A stretch of 64,000 bases of DNA from Imbricaverruca yamaguchii (Eukaryota; Arthropoda; Thecostraca; Neoverrucidae): positions 372,001 to 436,000 of the forward strand of contig JAOTOL010001374.1 in NCBI GenBank assembly GCA_034440575.1, read 5' to 3'. The position numbers were made by a program, and so were the translations under genes. Under the pieces are notes generated by a model, which saw only the letters and a list, made by a program, of their open reading frames with translations, was not told the DNA's origin and made no database searches. Below, one piece after another: positions 1 to 10,489 of this stretch; positions within the stretch are counted from its first letter, which is position 1, and every line of letters begins with the position of its first letter.

Positions 1-786
1 AGTTCTTTTTTTGCGTGGTGAAAATCTCAAAATGTACCGTTTGATCTCGTGTATTTTCGGTTGCCAGAAGGCACTCATGCCCCACCCGACCCCTCTTGGC
101 TGTACCTCTGCAGGCTACAAGAAGGTGAGCAATCTGGGCTAAGCCTAGTTAGACACTGCTGGTTTTATGGTTCATGTCGAGCTTCCATGGCCTAAATGAT
201 GTCAATGCTCCATTTCCCGACCTATTCTACACACATTTTCTAAGCTAAAACGTTATTGATAAATCAAAGCTTCCTCAAAAACCTACATTTTGATTTTAAA
301 TGTACGAAAAATAAGGCACTGTTAGGACCCTATTTGTCGAGGTTGTGCCGATTGTACCTAGCTTCTTTTCATGCAGCGCAAAGTTTGGAACCTAGAGTTC
401 GGCTTTAAGGCCTTTAAGGCCCCCGAGACTGGTTGTGAGGACCGGAGAAACGGCGCAAGTTGAGCTAACTTATGACATTATGACTTATGTTAGTTAACCT
501 ATGACCTTCTAAATATATCCCCGTGATAGAAAATTCAAAGTTTTGAGAGGGTCTAAGCTTGACCAAAAAACTAAGGCCACTGACCTGGCGAGTCCTCGAA
601 TGACCTCAAATGAAATCTTGCGGTCTTAAGCCGCGTCGGCCGGCAAATCCAACTTCGCCGGGCCGGGGAGGGGCTCTCAAAATTCCATCTAGCATTCGAT
701 CTACGCATGCTAGGATTAAATGGAGAACGCCGTTTGGAAGCTCCGGTCATCAAGAGCCGGAAGCATGCCTTTTATTTGCATTTGGA
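1..786. other. Gene-free flank
   Basis: I see no convincing gene here. The only suggestive signal is a possible short exon at 68-124 on the plus strand, between an AG at 66-67 and a GTGAGC donor at 125. It is open for 19 codons but has no recognisable homology and a weak pyrimidine tract. It could be the end of a gene lying to the left of the window, or chance. Confidence 0.4.
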
Positions 787-951
787 CTGACGATAAGTTC
801 ACCAGAGGCCGTATCAGGTCAATATGACTGATGATAAGTTCACCAGAGGCCGTATCAGGTCAATATGACTGATGATAAGTTCGCCAGAGGCCGTATCAGG
901 TCAATATGACTGTTTATAAGTTCGCCAGGGGCCGTATCAGGTCAATATGCA
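787..951. repeat. Tandem repeat, 41-bp unit
   Basis: Four head-to-tail copies of a 41-bp unit containing the core GGCCGTATCAGGTCAATATG. Copies differ by a few substitutions, for example ACCAGAGG versus GCCAGGGG, and keep a constant period. The unit is not a multiple of three and no gene is associated with it. Confidence 0.9.
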
Positions 952-970
952 GACCCTGACTGAAGCCGGA

Positions 971-991
971 TGAATGAATGAATGAATGAAT
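971..991. repeat. (TGAA)n microsatellite
   Basis: About five copies of the tetranucleotide TGAA just downstream of the 41-bp array. Such short tails often mark the 3' end of a LINE or SINE, but no body is recognisable next to it. Confidence 0.8.
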
Positions 992-1047
992 ACAAAATTC
1001 AGAGCTTGTGTCCTTTCCACATTGTTTTTCAAGAGCATTGATGAAAG

Positions 1048-1140
1048 CCGCCTCGGTAGCTCAGTGTTGATTGGAGCACCGGCCTTCGTTGGTCTTCCCT
1101 GTCCTGGCAAGACAGGATTCGAATCGCTTCGCGCGCTCTA
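1048..1140 (+). mobile_element. tRNA-derived SINE fragment (probable)
   Basis: The sequence has a pol III type 2 promoter layout: an A-box-like GGTAGCTCAGTG near 1055 and a B-box-like GGATTCGAATC near 1107. The spacing is longer than in a functional tRNA and a full cloverleaf cannot be drawn. The head GCNTCGGTAGCTCAGTG resembles the tRNA-like segment at 46472-46547 on the minus strand, so both may belong to one SINE family. Confidence 0.45.
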
Positions 1141-1402
1141 ATTTAGCCCCCAACTGAGCGGGTCAGCTGGCCAGTGGCCCGATATGGCCGGGGAGGAGGT
1201 ACCCGGGCGGCCGTGTCGGCGCACTGACGGCATGCTAAACTCTCAGTAAAAATTATTCCTTTGAACTGGAGTTCATTGATTGGGTGGTGGGGCCAGGGTT
1301 CACGCAACAAACTCTGCTTAGCAATAGAACCTTGGTTCATAAAGTCACCGTAGCAAAAATTCGGACTAAGTTACTTTTGTAAAGATGTTATTGTAAAGCT
1401 AT

Positions 1403-1449
1403 ATATATCATGTATTGATCATGGTGAAGAAGGTCAATACATGATATAT
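1403..1449. repeat. Perfect 16-bp inverted repeat
   Basis: Arms 1403-1418 and 1434-1449 are perfect reverse complements (ATATATCATGTATTGA and its partner) around a 15-nt loop. It could form a hairpin. No flanking duplication was noticed. Confidence 0.85.
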
Positions 1450-1451
1450 TA

Positions 1452-2640
1452 AATCAGGTCCGAGTCAGGCTCAAAAACCAAGTTCCGAACTATGCATGTT
1501 TGAAACACAGAGCAAATCTCATTGGCAAGCCAATATAGCTTATAGCTTATATCAAATTCTATTCATTCTCGACTATACTGAGTTCGCTGAAGGTCATAAT
1601 TGTTTAATACAGTGACATGGCTTTACCTTGGAAAATGACCCGAGGAATATGAAGGTAAATGTCCCTGGTCCTTCCAGCAGAATAATTCAAGGAAAACATA
1701 TGTATCTGATTGACAATAAGGTAAGGTAAGGTCAAGTAAGGTCTCTCCATGTACTCAGGTCAAATAAGTTCAATGCATTTGGAACACTCATTTTGAAGTA
1801 TAAACTTGTATTCCCAGAAAAACTGATATGAGACGGAAACATCTTTGTAAAGTCTTCAGCTTCAAACTTCATGACCTGACCCAAGGTCACTCTGGGACAA
1901 TGCACATATTGATAAATCGATATCTTCAGCCTTCGCCCGCGTGAGTTCTATGTTGAAAGAAATTTAAAATATAGGTCAAATAAAGTCAAATCAGGTAAGC
2001 TTGTACGGGCTCAGATCATCTCAGGTTATTCGTTTATCATCTAATCTCATGTCGCAAGACTTGGACGGCGCTGGAGCTGAATTCAGATTCAAATCGGCGA
2101 TAAACAGCAACATCCTGCATAATATGTCATTGTGCAGAATATGGTATGTAGTACTATATTGCTAGAGCAGAATATATGTAGCTAAGCGACTTAATTTTGT
2201 GTCATTAACCTTTGGCTTGCAAATTTACCCAGAATGCTGATGTTATCCTCTTCATCATTTCCGACGTAACAAAGTAACCTGAAATTGAATTTGCCCCTGT
2301 GAATACGGTAAAAATGTTGAGATTAAGCTGACCTCAGATAAATACCCTTGATCATAATTAGCCTTTCCAGACAGGAATTGGTTCGCCTTGATACAAGGAC
2401 AGCATGTTCTGAGTTTGGTGTATATATGTTACAACTACTCTGATTGATGGCACTTTCAATATTTGGAACATCATACTATTTGACCAGCGTCGACCGGGAG
2501 GTCGATTTTGCACCAACGCCGTACTTATATTTACCAACGGGTTCAGATTTTTCCCATAAGATGACCTTGTCAATTTTTTCCACAAAACCACTAGATTCCA
2601 TTACAATATCCCAACATTTTTATTAGACATTATCGAAAAA
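1452..2640. other. Intergenic, no gene seen
   Basis: AT-rich single-copy-looking sequence with many in-frame stops in all frames. No coding exon, RNA gene or clear repeat was recognised, apart from scattered short AGGTCAAAT-like words that do not form an array. Confidence 0.5.
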
Positions 2641-3015
2641 CTGGGTCGGTGGGTGGATTCAGCCCCTCCGGTGTGCGTGTTCAGTGAGAGCTCCGACTTT
2701 TGGGTTGTCCTGGGGTAATTGAATGAGATTACTTAAAATTTCCAAATTCAACAGCCATTTCCAGTTCGTGGAACTCACATAACACTTCCATTGTTAGTTT
2801 ATTACCATTTACTCTGAACTGGGTTGGGATGGGTTCAAACGGATTCAACCACTCCGGTGTGCCTGTTCAGTGAGAGCTACGACGCCTGGGTTGCCCTGGG
2901 GTAATTGAATGAGATAACTTGAAATTTCCGAATTTAACAACCATTTCCATTTCGTGGAACTCACATAACACTTCCATTGTTAGTTTATTACCATTTATTC
3001 TGAACTGGGATGGGA
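2641..3015. repeat. Tandem duplication, 186-bp unit
   Basis: Two long copies of a unit of about 186 bp, shown by TCAGTGAGAG at 2681 and again at 2867. Both copies carry GTGGAACTCACATAACACTT and TTAGTTTATTACCATTTA. A third copy starts near 3000 and is cut short. Copies are roughly 85-90% alike by eye. No coding potential. Confidence 0.85.
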
Positions 3016-3390
3016 TGGGTCCAAACAGCCAGCTTGAGACATACTGTATTGTATTGTATTGTCATGCATAGGGCGATCCACTATTGCAGTGGCTATTATG
3101 CCCTGAGTCATAGGTGAAGGAGTAAGAATAAAAACATAAATGTTACAATCAAAAGCATACATGCAAGCAGTCAAATTCACACATACGTCAATCTCATAAT
3201 AATGCAAACGTACATACATACATAACAGTCGGATACATAAGCAGTGTGTCTAAGACGTGGGACAGTCTGGTTACCGAGCCAGCAGGTGCTGCTTAACGGC
3301 GCGACTTGACCTTGATGCCACTTCTGCTACAACTGGATCTTCGTTTAATACAACGAAGAATGGCTCTTAAGTGCTCCTGGGTTTTAGACA

Positions 3391-3624
3391 TTGCGTGAGA
3401 CGAAATGTACGACCCTCAATATACCAGAAGGTGCTGAGTTTACATCAAAAGTAGCGTTAGGGATTATGCTATATTACTCAACGTTTCGGCCATGGGGCAT
3501 CGTCAGGAGTGACGATGGCCCCTGATCGAAACGTTGAGTAATATAGCATAATTCCTAACGCTACTTTTGATGCAAACTCAGCACCTCCTGGTATATTGAG
3601 AGTCGTACATTTCGTCTCACGTAA
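3391..3624. mobile_element. Foldback / MITE-like inverted repeat
   Basis: A long palindromic element: arms of about 95 bp (3391-3487 and 3531-3624) are near-perfect reverse complements, from GCGTGAGACGAAATGTACGA inward to CTCAACGTTTCG. The centre contains a second nested hairpin built on GGGGCATCGTCA and its complement. The structure fits a non-autonomous foldback transposon. No transposase and no certain target-site duplication are visible. It partly overlaps the 3' side of the region downstream of the minus-strand exon at 3707-3811. Confidence 0.75.
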
Positions 3625-3706
3625 CTGGACCTTCCCTTCATTTCCTGTTCACTGCATTCCCAGAACACGGTAAATATCGCTGTCGCCATAGGCGCATTTG
3701 ACTTAC

Positions 3707-3811
3707 GAGTATAGCACACACATCCGAATGCGTCACATCCATTGACATAGCGGTGATTGCAGCACTCGACGTGGGCTGCTACTCCAATAGCCGCCTTCCG
3801 ACATTGAGACC
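3707..3811 (-). CDS. Internal exon of a cysteine-rich, probably extracellular protein (partial gene)
   Basis: On the minus strand a strong acceptor (TTTTCTCCCCAG, ending at 3812) and a consensus donor (GTAAGT at 3706-3701) bracket 105 bases. Only one of three frames is open. It encodes 34 residues with six cysteines, including CRKAA, ECCNHRY and GCVCYT. The exon starts after one codon base and ends after one codon base (phase 1-1), which is typical of extracellular modules. The spacing C-x12-CC-x7-C-x4-C-x-C could be part of a Ly6/quiver-like or another disulfide-rich fold, but I do not recognise the family. Upstream exons should lie at higher coordinates and downstream exons at lower ones; none was identified. 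The splice signals are seen directly; protein class and gene identity are inference. Confidence 0.5.
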
Positions 3812-3839
3812 CTGGGGAGAAAACAGCACGACAAGCCAT

Positions 3840-6120
3840 GGTCGGCGCTTAGTAGATTGACGGGCGGCTGCCGTTTGATTGACGGCCTCAGTTGAGAACC
3901 CACCCAGGCGTTGAGCTCGAGTGTCCTACCGTGGCGCGAGTCGAACCACTTTGAACTTGACGCCGGACGATTTTATCCTCACATTCAGGTAGTGACTAAG
4001 TTGTCAATGGACGTCGACGCGCGTCTCATTGTGGTGAACTCGTCCGTCCGGAACTCCGGCGGGCTCGAAATACATCGCATAGAGCGCCCACGCAGCCGGC
4101 TGCGCGTCACCGCCAGAGCTGTTGACAACAGGCGCCGAGTGAATAACGCGAAATTTGCGATTTCGCGGCTGGGGTCTTTTCAAATTGGACACAGAAACGA
4201 CATCAGCAACTTCTGCATGGTTTCCTGCCGTTCGATTGTCGTCACTCGCCTTGCCGACTGACGTCACGGATGCGGTGGATCTGAGCCGCCCACTCCTTCT
4301 CGATGTCGCCAATAACTTCAGCCAGTGGTGACAACACCCGCTACGACGTGTTGCTATAGACGTACGGCGGACTTCCCATTCACCACGAAGACCGATGTTT
4401 TTCTCCGCGCAGTGCCCATTGTAACTGAGTACATCGTTCGCAATGCACTGGACAAGACTCATCACGGGTCCGTCGCGCCTGCGTCATCTTCCAGGCGTAT
4501 TTCAATGCAAAGCGCACACGCATAATATGTATGATTATTTTGTCTTGTTGCCTGGATATTTAAATGGACAGGTGGTCACCTCATAAAGATGCGCTTGCAC
4601 CATTCAGCGTTGTCAAAGATGTATTTTGCCCCCTTCTCATTCTGACCGTTCGCATTGCAATTAGTGTTGTACAACTGGCCAGCACTCCACGCCAAGACCA
4701 ACCATGCGGGCAGCGGGTGGTGAAGAAGATGCACAGCCAACTTGTTCCAGAGAATTTGCAAACCCCAAACATGGGTCGCACGATTTAGACAAGATCTGGT
4801 ATCCAAATGTCTACGGTCCACCAGGATGCTCATTACACACAATTTATCAGCAGATTCCCCGGGATGATGTCTTAAGCATTTGCTAGCAGACTTGTGCTCG
4901 ATTCAAACTTTTTTAGTCGACTCACATGTGACTCATAGATCTTGAGATCTGATTAAGTGTGCGCTGCCCACACATTATATACATATATATACATTTATAT
5001 GAATATTATGTATAAATTTATTATATATATACATAATTCCATTATATAATTACACACCGATAAACATGCTTTAACATCAAACAAAATGCTTAACATTAAT
5101 GCACATTTGCAGTTACTGTCATTGGTTTTTGGTAACCAACTTCAGTACCCCTCATTCTTTACTCACTGGTGGCTGACAAGTTGACAATTGTAACGCTAAG
5201 CATTAGTAATTATGCTGTGTTTTTACTCCCTACTTTGTGTCATGACATACTATTCACAAAGAATAGTATGCCATGCTTTATATCATTTGTTCATAACTTG
5301 CATTTGAATCATAGGACTGAAATGGCTCATTGAGATTTGAATGATTGACTCATGATTCGACTCATAAAAGAATGAAAGATATGATTCAACTCACTACTCA
5401 AGATATATTTTGGGGAAAAAATCGATCCAACTCGCGACTCATCCAAAAACGATTGATTGATGAGTCGATTCTCGATTTAACTCGAGTCGAGCACAAGTCG
5501 GTTTGTTAGGTCTTGTTGAGATACCTATGACGCCAAAGAATGTAGGATTGTGTTATGCTACCGTATATCCTAACATGCAGCGCACACATCTGAGCTGTTT
5601 CGAACATTCTCTTCCACATCAAGTCAATATTATTTAGCAAGACAATCATTACCTCGAAAGTGTTGACATGCCCGGTGCCCAGGGATCTCTAAGCTGCCTT
5701 TTCTGATTTAATACTCGGCCCACGTCAGTGCATGCTAAATATTATATTTTTAGGACTTCGTGAAAGCACCAACACACTTTTCTATTGAGTTTCACCGCTA
5801 AGCTATCATGTCACATATTTTGTACCTGGCATGTGCCAAACAGGCAACACCCACACCCGTAGGTGTGTATGCACCGACATTGTCGATGTGGATTATTTAC
5901 GTTTCAAAGCCTGCTCAAGGCACAACCTTCATACACTGTGGAAACTACGGCAGTCAGCCGTTGGAATCGGTCCCACATCAGGCAGCTCAGACACAGAGCC
6001 TGTAAAATAGACGAACCACGATGTGATGGTAGCTTCCAGAAGACCTGCACACCTTCCAGCCGAGCGGCGAGAGGAGCCGCCCGACGTCGGCTGTGATTGG
6101 TCCGCCGGTGGCGCGCACGG
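3840..6120. other. Intergenic, no confirmed gene
   Basis: Holds an AT-rich stretch at about 4975-5045 with TA/ATA runs and a short perfect hairpin at about 5244-5272 (CATACTATTC facing GAATAGTATG). Open frames between 4004 and 4525 on either strand look like chance in GC-richer sequence. I found no splice-supported exon upstream of the P450 gene. Confidence 0.45.
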
Positions 6121-6124
6121 CCGG

Positions 6125-6132
6125 TACATAAG
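6125..6132 (+). promoter_or_regulatory. Weak TATA-like element upstream of CYP307
   Basis: TACATAAG lies 66-73 bases upstream of the P450 start codon, in a GC-rich proximal region. A TCAGCA initiator-like word sits at 6166-6171. Spacing is longer than ideal for a TATA/Inr pair, so this is only a candidate core promoter. Confidence 0.25.
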
Positions 6133-6197
6133 TCGGCCGGCTGCCGTCGACCCGGTACACTTGTCTCAGCACGCCCGTCGGCCGACGCTGCCTCCAT

Positions 6198-6615
6198 ATG
6201 GACGTCATCAGTGCCGTGCTGTTTGCCGCGCTGTCGCTGGCGCAGGCGCTCGGCCGACTGTTCAGCCCGAAGCGCCGGCTGGAGGCGGCGCACCTGCTGC
6301 GCTCGCTGACGGCCTGGGCTCGCCGTCCGGCCGCCAGCGCGCCGGCCGCCGGCCGCCGGCCGCCGCGGCCCTGGGGTCTGCCCGTGGTCGGCAACATGCT
6401 CCAGCTCGGCCTCAAGTCCAACCCGTACGAGTGCATGACGGACATTAGCCGGCGGCTGGGCCCCGTGTTCGGCCTGCGGCTGGGCGCCACCGACGTCGTC
6501 GTCGTCAACGACCTGGCCAGCATCCGCGAGGTGCTGATCGCCAAGGGCGACCACTTCGACGGCCGGCCAGACTTCCTGCGCTACCATCAGCTGTTCGGTG
6601 GCAACCGCGACAACT
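6198..6615 (+). CDS. CYP307A: CYP307 exon 1
   Basis: Encodes residues 1-139 plus one base of codon 140: membrane anchor MDVISAVLFAALSLAQ, a basic linker, the proline hinge, the CMTDISRRLGPVFGL region and the HFDGRPDFLRYHQLFGG segment typical of CYP307. The donor is ACT|GTGAGC at 6616. The start at 6198 is the first ATG that precedes the anchor and gives a full-length protein. Confidence 0.93.
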
Positions 6616-9600
6616 GTGAGCATTGCCGGTGACTGGGATGGGCACGGGAGAGGGGGATGGGGAGGGGGTCGGGCAGGGAGGCCTTCACATCTTGTGGAGC
6701 ACAATATCTGTCCGGCTTATCAGGCTTGTGGATTCCAGGTACTTGGCGATTACCAAGGTGTGAGTTGCCCAATTGGTCAAGTATTGGAAAACATTGATGC
6801 TTTTTGGAACAAGTTTTGAGGTGCTCACTGAGCTAGATCAGCGATCAGCACCGCCCATCGAATACTCTCGGGAGTCGGAGTTTCTCCTTGCCAGGTGTTC
6901 GGTGGGGGACGGCATCGTCCATCGACTTTGTTATGGACAATATAATATGACATATTCTACTCAAGACGCCTGTCCATTCTTCCTTGACATTTCTTACCTT
7001 TCCTTTTCTTTTTCAGCTTTCCGTAGTATATTGTGCTGTTCATTATCCTTTATTGTCATATCTTTGTACCTTCTTACCCTTTATTATCCTTTATTATTCT
7101 TGATTATCCTCCATGTTCCTTCTCGATCCTTGTCCATCGTTCCGTATTCTATCTTACACTACCTTGGCCGCTTAATGTTGTTCTGTATATATGATTGCCT
7201 ACAACCTCGAGTTCAGAGTAACTGGTCTCGACAAACTTCTGCTACGATGTCTCGCTGGGTCTATGTATGCCGCTCTTGCGCTTCAATGTCCCTTCCCATT
7301 TAGCTCCTCTTCTGCGGCCTGGGCTTCGCTTCCCTTCATCAGTGGGTTCACAATCGTAAGCAGCAGGCTGGGCTGATGAAATCAAACCAAAGCACTCACC
7401 TGGTGCCCGTATTGATGGCGCCACAACACAAACCGCATCGTTATTAAATCACCCTCACGCTGGTCGTCTTGCCCATTAACTTCAAGGGGCAGCCGCTTAA
7501 GTGTTCGCTACGTGGTCCGGCTTGATAGTTCTGTGCGTGCCGGCTACCTCGCACACGCTCAGTCTCCACGCGCGTGCGGGCACACCTGCCGTGGGAACGG
7601 GTTGGCGCCGGTCGAGCGGGCGCGGTCTCGTCGCTCCTCCCCGGCCGAGCTGTGACCGCCTCACGGCCGGCCGTCCCACTGCCAAGGTCAAGTTTACGCC
7701 GATTCACGTCGGCGGCCGACCAACGGCCTAGTGAGGCGGTGCCGGCCTTGGCTGGCACGACCGCCGGGCCGGGTCGGCCACCTCCCAACTGGGCACCGGG
7801 CGGACGCCGGCTCGTCGGGTCGGCACCGAGCGTGGTCCGCCACGGCGCCGTGTGACGACACCCGCGGTGTCGCCGTGACTCACGCGCAGATCGCCCGGCT
7901 GCGGTCCTGACGTTCCGAAGTGACCCACGCGAGAGGCGCGCAGACGCCGACCGTTACGTTTGGCGACGAGCTGACTGGGCAGCCAGCTGCACGACGGGTT
8001 CGAGATCAGCCGCTGACGTCACTGGTTTTCGGTACGGAGCCGGCTCGATTTCCATACGAAGAGGCATTGGCAGGAATCGTTGGTTTTCGGCGCGGAAGCA
8101 GCTGGATTGTCATGCACGGAGGTATTGATCGGGGAAGACAAGTGAAAATGCACACCACCACCTACTGGTACTGACCACACTGGGATCACCCCATCCCACT
8201 GGTGCCGACCTCCCTGAGACACATCAGCCTCGTCCCACTGGTGCTGACACTACCGGCGCGCACCACCCCATCCCTCTGGTATTTCACCGCAGCGCACCAT
8301 CTGGCGAATAATACATTGCAACTGAACTCCGAATCATTATCGTCCGCTTCCAGCGCATGCGATGATAGAGGGTCGGCCGGCGATAGTAGCCGAACACCGG
8401 CGAAGCCAGCACCCGACACTGCCGTGATCCTGTTGCGAGCCTGCCGTGACCCTGTTGTGACCCGTCTGTTACTACGCCGTGACTCTGCCGTGACCCTGTT
8501 GTGACCCGTCTGTTACTACGCCGTGACTCTGCCGTGACCTTGGCGTGACCATGCTGTGACCCTGTTGTGACTCTGGCGTGACTCTGTTTTGATTCTGTTG
8601 CAGCTCTGGCGCTGTGCGACTGGTCCAAGAAGCAGGTATCGCGCCGAAACGTGGCGCGCTCCTTCATGCACATCCGGCCCGGCACCGACGTCTTCCAGAT
8701 GCTCAACGACTCGATCGTGTCCGAGATGGCGGTAATGGAGCGGGTGTTGCGGCAGGCGCACGGACGGCCCGTCGCCTTCAAACCGCTCATCCAGACCATC
8801 TCGTGCAACATCTTCTCCGACTATCTCTGCTCGAGGAAGTTCTCGCTTGACGACGGCAAGTTTCAGAAGATGGTGCGCAGCTTCGACGAGATTTTCTGGG
8901 ATATCAACCAGGGCTACGCCATGGACTTCATCGGCTGGCTCAAGATTTTCCGACCAAGTGCACTTAACAACCTCAAGACACTTTCAGTGGCCATTCGACA
9001 TTTCATCAACGATGAGATTATCCGTCATCACAAGGAGAACATCGACTACGAAAACCCAAGGGACTTCGTCGACATGCTCCTCGTGCGAATGCAGGTGAGG
9101 CCACATGTGAAATGTATTTGAATGTTCCATGTAGCCAATGACTCAACCGTGAGTGTGCTAACGCTGTTTCATAAATTATTTATATGCGATCACTGACGTC
9201 ATAGTCCAGGTTTTCGCTGGTCTGTCGGATGACGGTGAAAATCGTTCTGGCGCATAAAACCACCTATTCTCACCGCACGCATGTGCGTGGTGTTGGTGGG
9301 GAGCCTGTTCCCATGCAGACATAGATGACCAGCACCACGCATAGCGTGAAAAAACTCATTCTCATTGTCCTCAGGAGCTCCGATAAACCTGTCACTATGC
9401 AACGTCGCATAGACTGACTTTACGTACATCGGATGCATCTACATCTGCATCTGCATAGTGCCAGTGCTGGACTTCACACGAAATTCCATTTACATACACA
9501 TGCCTGATGGTCGTCTCCGTCTGTGCGGCCTGAGCGTACACGCCGGCGTCCGTCTCAAAACCTGCGCCGTTGTTCTCAGACTGAGGACAGCACTCACGAG

Positions 9601-10489
9601 CGGATCTCCGAGACCACCGCCCTGTACGAACTGGAGGACTTCATCGGCGGCCACTCGGCAGTGGGAAACATCATCATGCAGACCATCACACAGGTGAGCG
9701 CGTCTGCGGCATCGTCGTCCAGTGGTAAACTCAGCATCACCCCGTTTCGTTCGTGGACAAACGGTAGCTAGATATCATTTGAATTGTGCACCTAGCCTAG
9801 AAGGCCCAGCATGATTGCTTCTTAAGCGTATGTGCGACCACAACAGCGTCCCTGCCTCAGTAGTGGTGTGTCTCCTCAGCTGGCGGCCATCGATGCCCTG
9901 TGTCTCTGCCTCCCCAGCTGGTGACCGCGGCCGCTATCCTCCCCAGATCGCGCGACACCCGCACGTGATGCGACACATGCAGCGCGAGCTGGACGAGGCC
10001 GTCGGCGACCGGCAGCTGACGCTGGACGACCGCGCCAGTCTGCCCTACACGGAGAGCACCATGTACGAGGCGCTGCGCGTCTGCTCCAGCCCCATCGTGC
10101 CGCACGTGGCGTCACGCGACTCCAGCATCGGCGGCTTCGACGTGCGCCGCGGCACCATGATCTTCATCAACAACTACCTGCTGAACACGAGCGAGCGGTT
10201 GTGGGCACAGCCGGACCGCTTCGAGCCCGGCCGCTTCGTGCGCGGAGGCTCGGTCGTCAAGCCACCCCACTTCCTGCCGTTCAGCACGGGCAAGCGCAGC
10301 TGCATGGGCAGCAAGATGCTCACCAACATCACCTTCCTGGCGGTGGCGACGATCGTCTCCAAGTTCGACGTGGAGCTGCCGGCGGACATCGGCAACACGG
10401 CCATGGTGGATCGGCACATGCGGTCCGGCTGCCTGGCACTGCCCGTCGACTCGTTCCAGCTGATCTTCAGGGAAAGAAAGTGCGCATAG
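6198..10489 (+). CDS. CYP307A: Cytochrome P450, CYP307 family (Spook/Spookier-type Halloween gene), four exons
   Basis: Exons 6198-6615, 8604-9094, 9580-9693 and 9947-10489 join in frame to 522 codons including the stop (521 residues), a normal P450 length. Every junction is GT-AG and the phases match (1, 0, 0). Seen directly: a hydrophobic N-terminal anchor, the proline hinge PPRPWGLPVVGN (about residues 55-66), the CDWS motif after the first junction, K-helix EALR (382-385), PDRFEPGRF, and the haem loop FSTGKRSCMG with ligand Cys460. The I-helix reads GGHSAVGN in place of the usual acidic-Thr oxygen-activation motif. From family knowledge, CYP307 enzymes share this change and act in the ER in the 'black box' step of ecdysteroid synthesis, downstream of 7-dehydrocholesterol. 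Multiple introns suit the intron-bearing Spookier type rather than intronless retro-copies. The gene looks intact. Paralogue assignment within CYP307 is inference. Confidence 0.93.
8417..8590. repeat. GTGAC-rich minisatellite in CYP307 intron 1
   Basis: Tandem words of 10-15 bases of the form (C)CGTGACTCTG / TTGTGACCCTG, with a larger unit of about 50 bp present twice (around 8447 and 8497). The array runs to within about 13 bases of the exon 2 acceptor at 8603, so part of the pyrimidine tract and branch-point region is made of repeat DNA. Confidence 0.8.
8604..9094 (+). CDS. CYP307A: CYP307 exon 2
   Basis: Acceptor TGTTGCAG at 8596-8603. Completes Ser140 and encodes residues 141-303: LALCDWSKKQ (C-helix region), RSFMHIRPG, and the F-G region, ending DMLLVRMQ. 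Donor CAG|GTGAGG at 9095. Confidence 0.93.
9580..9693 (+). CDS. CYP307A: CYP307 exon 3 (I-helix)
   Basis: A 38-codon exon between acceptor TTCTCAG (ends 9579) and donor CAG|GTGAGC (9694). It encodes ELEDFIGGHSAVGN, the CYP307 I-helix signature. Placing the junctions here aligns the helix to IARHP in exon 4 without gaps, as expected for the family. Confidence 0.88.
9947..10489 (+). CDS. CYP307A: CYP307 exon 4 (K-helix, haem loop, stop)
   Basis: Acceptor CCTCCCCAG ends at 9946; the exon opens IARHPHVM and closes with a TAG at 10487. It holds ExxR (EALR), the meander, and FSTGKRSCMG with the haem cysteine codon at 10301. A second AG at 9916-9917 lies upstream but would change the frame. Confidence 0.93.
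   Translation: MARHPHVMRHMQRELDEAVGDRQLTLDDRASLPYTESTMYEALRVCSSPIVPHVASRDSSIGGFDVRRGTMIFINNYLLNTSERLWAQPDRFEPGRFVRGGSVVKPPHFLPFSTGKRSCMGSKMLTNITFLAVATIVSKFDVELPADIGNTAMVDRHMRSGCLALPVDSFQLIFRERKCA

Noticed and set aside
68..124. Short exon at the window start
   Set aside because: Acceptor is weak, the 19 codons match nothing I know, and no partner exon is visible.
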